10,802 nucleotides of DNA from contig MU632095.1 in assembly GCA_026770615.1 (NCBI GenBank), positions 10,941 to 21,742 of the forward strand, read 5' to 3'. Of the stretch, positions 6,610 through 10,802 are shown piece by piece. The notes beneath the pieces are model-generated. The model was not told the origin of the DNA. It was given only the letters and a program-made list of their open reading frames with translations, and made no database searches. Both the position numbers and the translations under genes were made by a program. How positions within the stretch are numbered: position 1 is the stretch's first letter; each line of letters begins with the position of its first letter. The stretch is from Pavlovales sp. CCMP2436. Its lineage: Eukaryota; Haptophyta; Pavlovophyceae; Pavlovales.

Positions 6610-7311
6610 GTCCCAGAATTAGTACTAACCCTCGGCGGGCCCACGAACTACCTCTTCATCATCCGACACACAAAGCTCATTCACGCAGTCAGATACTGCC
6701 CACTGTCATCCGAGAGACCGACCCTATGCAGCCGCCTCGTAGGGGTAGACGGCTCATTCGTCAAAGCAGGACGGAGAGGGAATCCCATGGCATCAGGAGC
6801 AGCATGCTATTACACCCACGCCAAGGGTGCAACGGGACCTATATCCCCAGTGGCAAACATCATTACGTGCACCTTTGGGAGCGCACAAACAATTGTAAGC
6901 TCAGAATGCAACTCGGTCTCACTAGCCCTCCAATCCCGAGAGCATGTACCAAATTTAGAAATCGGATGGGACCACGACACAGGCGTCAAACGCATAACCA
7001 GCCACGCATCAGACCGGAACCCAACACCACACAGCATCCCCAACGCCACGAACTACGATGCAAATTCCCACTTTTGCTGGTTATTTGCCCTTATCAAACG
7101 AGACAGAGGCCAAGGAAAAACCCGCACATTAAAACACACCCCGGCACACACCGCAAAATATGACAAAATTGCAGCAATTTTGAACACGACAGGGGCCGTG
7201 CACACTGACCCCTTATCAGGCATCAGAATCGTAGCCCCCTGGGCCTTCATGCGCGTGACAGGACTTTTCCTCCAAATATCCTCAGCGGCCTCCCCATCGG
7301 CAGTCCGATGA
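6610..7311 (+). pseudogene. RNase H domain of the retrotransposon
   Basis: Continues in the same frame as the RT connection region after a single TGA (6607-6609). The RNase H core is visible: Asp in LVGVDGSF (codon at 6748), then the small-residue strand MASGAACYY, Glu in VSSECNSVSLAL (codon at 6904) and Asp in NYDANSHFCW (codon at 7057), the spacing expected for the three metal-binding acids. A later His/Asp block of the GHxGxxGNExAD type is not evident. The frame closes at TGA 7309; the likely continuation is in the next frame from about 7290, so a frameshift has occurred. The enzyme would remove RNA from the RNA-DNA hybrid. Confidence 0.75.
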
Positions 7312-7963
7312 AACAATAAAATCCATACAAAATGCACTCGGCGATTTGGGAGCAAAAAGGGTAGCAGTGGCAGGAGCACCGGCGTCAGCCCATCTCACAC
7401 AAAACACCCTCACTGCCCACAAGTGATCACTAGCAGAAGCTAGCACAGGTGACCTAATTACACCGGACCCTAGCACGGCACGAATTGAAATCACCGACAG
7501 GGTGGCCAGGTTTCACCTCATGGCTAGAAGCCCCCTCACACACACCCCGGGCGCCGGAGAGATGACCAATATTGAACAGGCATGGCTCAAAGAAAGCACA
7601 GCAGCTATTCACCTCCCAGCCAAAGGCGAACGGCCTAAAGAAAGCCTTCCGAAGAATTTTTTACAGATCGTCCACGGGTCAACCCTCTACAACGCAGAAT
7701 GGATCGAAATAGAACCACCCCTGACTACCACCACCATCACTATAGACGGAAAAGACAAACCACTGAGCCACAACTGCCCCCTGTGTAAGTTGCGAAACTC
7801 CCGAGACACGAAACACCACCTCTACCACGAGTGTAAGAAGACAGACGAAGTGCGCCACGACCTCCACTGCAAACTCAGCCAGATTCTAGCCCCACGCCTC
7901 GGACGCACGGCAGACAGAACACCCAACAAAATGATCCAAAGGCCTGATTATTGTGCCGGATGA
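7312..7963 (+). pseudogene. Retrotransposon C-terminal region with CCHC zinc knuckle
   Basis: Frame shifted relative to the RNase H part. It reads DETIKSIQNALGDLGAKR and on, is interrupted by TGA at 7424, and continues to TGA 7961. The zinc motif CPLC-x10-HHLYHEC lies at 7775-7834 with two Cys, His and Cys, the arrangement typical of the C-terminal knuckle of RT-RNase H type LINEs. The GTG/ATG codons near 7502-7520 are internal and not true starts. An RPD triplet shortly before the stop could hint at a restriction-like endonuclease, but no other part of such a domain is visible. Confidence 0.7.
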
Positions 7964-8711
7964 GTTGGCGTGAGCCGTATCAAAGGAAAGATAGCAGCGG
8001 GGACGCCAGGCGATGAAGACGATAATGAGCCAGGCGACGCTCCCAAACCAGGCGAGCTCCACTTCGCCCTTCTCGGGGACCAGCCTAGCGATGCTCCAAC
8101 TGCGTGACGAGGCGATAAAATTCATGGCTGCAGCCACGTCAGACGGAATTTCTAGCTTCGAGGTGCAAAAGTACCGAAACGCAATGTGGGCATCCCAGAC
8201 CGCTAAAAGGCAGGCCGCCATCAAACGCAAGAAGAAATAGGATGACAACCACTCAGAAATGGAAGAAGACGACCCAATGCCCACCAGCCAGACCCCACCC
8301 CAAACTCTCGATCACCCCACATCGAGCCAAGATGACTCGCCCACGCCAAACCCACCCACCCCAAGTGATCGCCCGTCTACCACACCAAGCCCACCGACAC
8401 AGCCCCCCGCCAGACCGAATGGACAGCCACGACGCCGAGCAGCATCTCAACCCAGCGCTGGCATCCCAGCAGCCCCCACACGCAAACGCCCCGCCAGCCA
8501 AAGCCATCCAAATGCGCCGCCACACAAAAAGGCCAACTACCCCGAGAAAACCCCCGGCACAAAACGCCTGCCTAGCCAGAACCTCCCACCACCACCGCCA
8601 TGCAAAAAAAACAGAGCAGAAAACCAGCAACCACCAAGTGACAATGGGGACGACCAAGACATCACAGCGCAACGGATGCGAGCCCTGGCCGGCAACTTAA
8701 ATAGCCTGTAG
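7964..8711 (+). pseudogene. Low-complexity linker of the retrotransposon polyprotein
   Basis: After another frame change the frame of 8013-8240 reads a short helical segment (LQLRDEAIKFMAAATSDG, then KYRNAMWASQTAKRQAAIKR) ending at TAG 8238. The same frame continues from 8241 as a Pro/Thr/Ser/Gln-rich, unstructured stretch with basic patches (CKKNRAENQQPP) up to TAG 8709. T is very rare on this strand. It probably tethers the OTU domain to the rest of the polyprotein. Function cannot be assigned from sequence. Confidence 0.6.
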
Positions 8712-9320
8712 GCGTCAGTAGCGCTAACCCCAGAACACGTGAATGGCGACGGAAACTGCCTGATTTATGCGGCACTAAAGATCTCAGGGCGATCAGCCAG
8801 CTGGAACGCAGCCATACAAATACAGGAGGCGGCAATCACACTAGCAATCACCCTCCCGGTGGAGGTTAAGAAGGCCCTCAGGCTATACAGACCGGATATA
8901 GACCCGGATGACCCCATGGGGAATGACATAGACCGCAGTAAGCGACCCAACTTCTGGCCAATAGCAGCGCAAGCAAAACACGGCCCTCCCCACTTTCCAG
9001 CAAACCAGGCCGCATGGATGTCAGACAACATGCTCCACAGCATAGCGACAGTCATGGGAACAGACATCGCGTTGCTGAAAGTAAGCAGAGACCCCGGCAA
9101 AGTGGGCGACATTATCGACCTATATTACGCATACACTCCGCACCAACCGCGGATCGGCAGTACCACATGGATACACCGAACTACTACAGGAGGCAGAGTA
9201 CGGCAGAATAAGACCCTCGGTGAATTGCTCACGGCATCGCGCAGCGGGCAAGGCAGACAAATATGCGTAATCATCATCGACGCCAACATGACACACTTCG
9301 AGGCGACACGAGAAATTTAG
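8712..9320 (+). pseudogene. OTU-type cysteine protease domain of the retrotransposon
   Basis: Same frame as the preceding linker after TAG 8709. The OTU nucleophile motif NGDGNCLIYAAL is clear, with Asp and Cys (Cys codon at 8757) in the DGNC arrangement. The C-terminal catalytic His appears in IIDANMTHFEA (His codon at 9294), and the domain length of about 190 residues fits the OTU family. The catalytic pair is intact and no stop occurs in 8712-9317. OTU proteases cleave ubiquitin-like or polyprotein peptide bonds; here the likely role is polyprotein processing or deubiquitination for the element. Because the upstream frame is broken, this copy is scored as a pseudogene, although a separate OTU transcript cannot be ruled out. 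Confidence 0.85.
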
Positions 9321-9519
9321 TAGAACAACTGACAAACAAGGAGAGGGTAGGGGGGATGGGGGGAGGTGGGCTGGTGCAGAAGTTCACTTTCTCTGCTTGT
9401 ATTATGTGCTGTAGGTGCGGTGCGTGCGCAGGCGAGCCACATTTCGAGACGAGCGAGATGCAGCAGAGGTTGATCAGCGTGCAAGTCAAGTGTCGTCGAC
9501 AGTCGTGTGCCTGATCACT

Positions 9520-9617
9520 CTTAGCGGGGATGACGGTATCCTGGGGCTCGGGAGCTGGTCCCAGTTTTAACTGGGAAAACGCGATCGGGACCAGACGTTT
9601 TTATGGATATTTACACA
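9520..9617 (-). repeat. Dispersed structured repeat, copy 3
   Basis: The minus strand begins GTGTAAATATCCA and ACGTC, and ends GGATACCGTC then CCCCGCTAAG, matching both ends of copy 2. The middle differs in sequence but keeps the fold: CTGGTCCC pairs with GGGACCAG, and a CCCAGTT/AACTGGG hairpin sits at the place of the inner stem in copies 1 and 2. Confidence 0.75.
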
Positions 9618-9626
9618 CTATATTGT

Positions 9627-10004
9627 TGCGAAGCCCTGCGGGTGATACATGCAGATGCCATACCTTGCCCCCCCCCCCTGCCCCGCCCTACCCCCGAAAT
9701 GTGTAAGTTTTTAGTTTAACGTCCGTCCCTGGGAGGCTCGCACTGGGTCTGAGCGTTGAGGAACAAAAAACATTTTATCAGATCAGCCACACGAAAATCG
9801 ACGACTCTCGATTTTATCCCTCGTCAACATCATCCGCGCGGTTTATAAAAATAAATATAAATATGGGCGGTTCGGGCCCTCGCGACGTGCTGGTTTTTTT
9901 GGGGGTTTTTCGTTCGACGTGTTAGTCGACGCGCTGACTGCCGACGGTCAGTATTTTGGCGAAGCCCTTGCGGATAATTAATGCATTTATATACCACACC
10001 TCAT
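9627..10004 (+). repeat. Imperfect direct repeat pair flanking copy 4
   Basis: Positions 9627-9672 and 9954-10004 share GCGAAGCCCtTGCGG, then ATgCA and ATACC blocks in the same order and orientation, with small indels. The two copies bracket structured repeat copy 4 and the AT-rich TATA-like segment. They may be remnants of a longer duplication. Confidence 0.5.
9701..9765 (+). repeat. Dispersed structured repeat, copy 4 (partial)
   Basis: The plus strand reads GTGTAAGTTTTTAG, ACGTCCGTCCCTGG and GGGTCTGAGCGTTGAGG. This corresponds to the TGTAAATATC end, the ACGTCCGTCCC block and the first half of the central hairpin of copy 2. The other half cannot be recognised, so the copy is truncated or eroded. 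Confidence 0.6.
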
Positions 10005-10137
10005 TCCATCCCCTCCTGCCCTGCGCTCATCAAAAATAAAATAAAATCACGTGGCCCATTTAAAAAAGCGCTGCTCTAACCAAACACAGCAAGGCAACGA
10101 GCAGAGAGCCCGCGGCGCAGGACTCGGGCGCGTGGAG

Positions 10138-10528
10138 ATGGCAAGCGAGGCGATCAGGCTGTACAACCTCGGCCTTCGCTACGCGGAGGGCAGCAACGGC
10201 TTAGCACAGGACTGGGCAGTGGCAGCGCGACTGTACAGGCAGGCGGCCGATCTGGGCGACGCGGCCGCCCAGTGCTCGCTCGCGCGGTGCTACGAGATGG
10301 GTGGTCAGGGCGTCGACGAGGACCAGGCTATGGCAGTGCAGCTCTACAAGCAGGCGGCCGCGCAGGGTTTCGCGCGGGCGATGTGTAACTTGGGATCAAT
10401 GTACGAGCTTGGCAGGGGCGTAGAGCACTCGATGGTGAAAGCGGCGCGCCTCTACAAGCAGGCGGCGAAGCTAGGCCACGCCCGGGCGCTCTGCAACCTG
10501 GGCTATTGCTTCGCCTCTGGATCCGGCG
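10138..10528 (+). CDS. Sel1-repeat protein, first exon (partial)
   Basis: Starting at ATG 10138 the exon gives 130 residues made almost entirely of Sel1-like repeats (TPR-type helical hairpins). The LYxQAA signature recurs at residues 32-37, 69-74 and 105-110, spacing 37 and 36, each with a preceding LG or LA-x-x-Y-x-x-G helix. A fourth repeat starts at about 115 and is cut at ASGSG. A donor GTACGTGC at 10529 (phase 1) would end the exon in mid-repeat, as expected if the gene continues past the window. Unspliced, the frame runs on only to TAG 10564 with a non-Sel1 tail. Sel1 proteins are usually adaptors, for example in ER-associated degradation or signalling; no specific role can be given. 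There is no signal peptide in this start, and upstream in-frame sequence from 10051 lacks an ATG. Confidence 0.85.
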
Positions 10529-10588
10529 GTACGTGCGTAGCTCCGGCGCATCCGCGCGCGGCATAGCCCGGCTGCCACGCGCTGCCTC

Positions 10589-10700
10589 CGTGTAAATATC
10601 TATAAAAACGTCCGGCCCCGTAAAGGTCTCCCAGTCTCCCAGTGGTGCAGCAACAACGGACTGTTAGCCTAGGATCGTTCCCGAGCACACGGATAGCGTT
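10589..10700 (+). repeat. Dispersed structured repeat, copy 5
   Basis: The plus strand begins GTGTAAATATCTATAAAAAC and GTCCGG, and ends TCCCGAGCACACGGATAGCG with an ATCATCCC tail, matching both ends of copies 2 and 3. The middle has diverged (a CTCCCAG-type repeat). It lies 60 bp after the proposed Sel1 donor, in the sense orientation of that gene, so it is probably within a Sel1 intron that closes beyond the window. Confidence 0.7.
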
Positions 10701-10802
10701 ATCATCCCATCTTCGTCATCTGAGCTGCCTCCCCGGTTAAACCTCCCGGACCAGCGCCCCAAATCGACATTTTTTTTCGGCCGCTCGTTGTGCGTTCCAG
10801 TG
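10701..10802. other. Window end, probable Sel1 intron
   Basis: No gene or motif recognised. A T run near 10771 and no obvious continuation of the Sel1 repeats indicate that the next exon lies beyond the window. Confidence 0.4.

Larger units (their letters stand above)
5496..9341 (+). mobile_element. Decayed non-LTR retrotransposon, RT - RNase H - CCHC - OTU, Dualen/RandI-like
   Basis: One element explains this stretch: reverse-transcriptase motifs, then RNase H, a CCHC zinc knuckle, a proline-rich linker and an OTU cysteine protease, all on the plus strand with the same A/C-rich, T-poor composition. The composition switches sharply near 9341, where G/T-rich spacer begins. It is 5'-truncated, since no endonuclease or ORF1 is seen. 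It is disrupted by frame changes near 5710, 7255-7311 and 7930-8010, and by in-frame stops at 5609, 5705, 6607, 7424, 7961, 8238 and 8709. No poly(A) or clear tail repeat is seen at the 3' end. The assignment to Dualen/RandI rests on the known pairing of RNase H and a cysteine protease in that clade and needs an RT phylogeny. Confidence 0.85.
9342..10137. other. Intergenic region upstream of the Sel1 gene
   Basis: No convincing gene. It contains two copies of the structured repeat (9520-9617, 9701-9765), a direct repeat pair, a C-rich run at 9669-9690, an AAAATCGA/TCGATTTT hairpin near 9794-9815, and AT-rich TATA-like sequence near 9843-9862. A CACGTG box lies at 10048-10053, 85 bp before the Sel1 ATG. 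These could belong to the Sel1 promoter, but nothing here proves it. Confidence 0.5.

Noticed and set aside
7900..7963. Restriction-like endonuclease domain after the zinc knuckle, from an RPD triplet
   Set aside because: Only the triplet is present; none of the other catalytic blocks of that domain can be seen.
8253..8672. 139-codon minus-strand frame opposite the retrotransposon linker
   Set aside because: The Trp/Cys/Gly-rich product is the complement of a Pro-rich repeat-like coding strand; shadow frame.
9380..9514. Plus-strand Cys-containing frame (CCRCGACAGEPHFETSEMQQ) as a zinc-binding exon
   Set aside because: Short, no ATG of its own, irregular Cys spacing and no flanking exons; could be a gene relic but is not supportable.
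10529..10566. Sel1 protein ending at TAG 10564 without an intron
   Set aside because: The tail after ASGSGG is not Sel1-like, and a good donor (GTACGTGC) sits exactly where the repeat pattern stops; the unspliced end remains possible but less likely.
1..10802. tRNA, rRNA or CRISPR array
   Set aside because: No cloverleaf with conserved arms, no rRNA-like sequence and no regularly spaced short repeats; the structured repeat family does not fit a tRNA.

Overview
The window is nuclear DNA from a eukaryote, most likely a unicellular alga or other protist. Two minus-strand genes are split by GT-AG introns. A PDX1-type vitamin B6 gene is present, as in plants, fungi and protists. The exons are GC-rich and the introns are full of homopolymer and low-complexity tracts. 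There is also a decayed non-LTR retrotransposon carrying an OTU-type protease domain, a combination known from algal Dualen/RandI-type elements. The species cannot be fixed from the sequence alone. Exon structures were built by hand from splice consensus, phase and protein-family fit; no transcript evidence was available.

Layout. 1-910: no gene; a MITE-like element (48-464) with a near-perfect central hairpin, then spacer with the core of a dispersed structured repeat. 911-2682 (-): complete five-exon PDX1 gene (322 aa). 2683-3986: no convincing gene; a second MITE-like element (3304-3470) and a copy of the structured repeat (3719-3829). 3987-5416 (-): five-exon Rieske [2Fe-2S] protein (225 aa) with an N-terminal hydrophobic segment and a structured repeat copy in intron 1. 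5496-9341 (+): 5'-truncated, mutated non-LTR retrotransposon with remnants in the order reverse transcriptase, RNase H, CCHC zinc knuckle, proline-rich linker, OTU cysteine protease. 9342-10137: no gene; two repeat copies and an imperfect direct repeat. 10138 to beyond the window (+): first exon of a Sel1-repeat protein, with a further repeat copy downstream.

The three host genes show no shared pathway. PDX1 makes pyridoxal 5'-phosphate, the Rieske protein probably transfers electrons at a membrane, and the Sel1 protein is probably an interaction scaffold. What links the window is the way introns and repeats meet. Three introns in two genes begin with G followed directly by 19, 22 or 30 T. 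In PDX1 intron 3 a decayed copy of the upstream exon end, with its own in-phase donor, lies 160 bp away on the far side of a poly(A)-ended insert. That arrangement looks like a retroposed insert flanked by a duplication. A separate, structured repeat of about 110 bp with a GTGTAAATATC end occurs in at least six full or partial copies, one of them starting at an intron donor. These two signals are the most promising for new biology.
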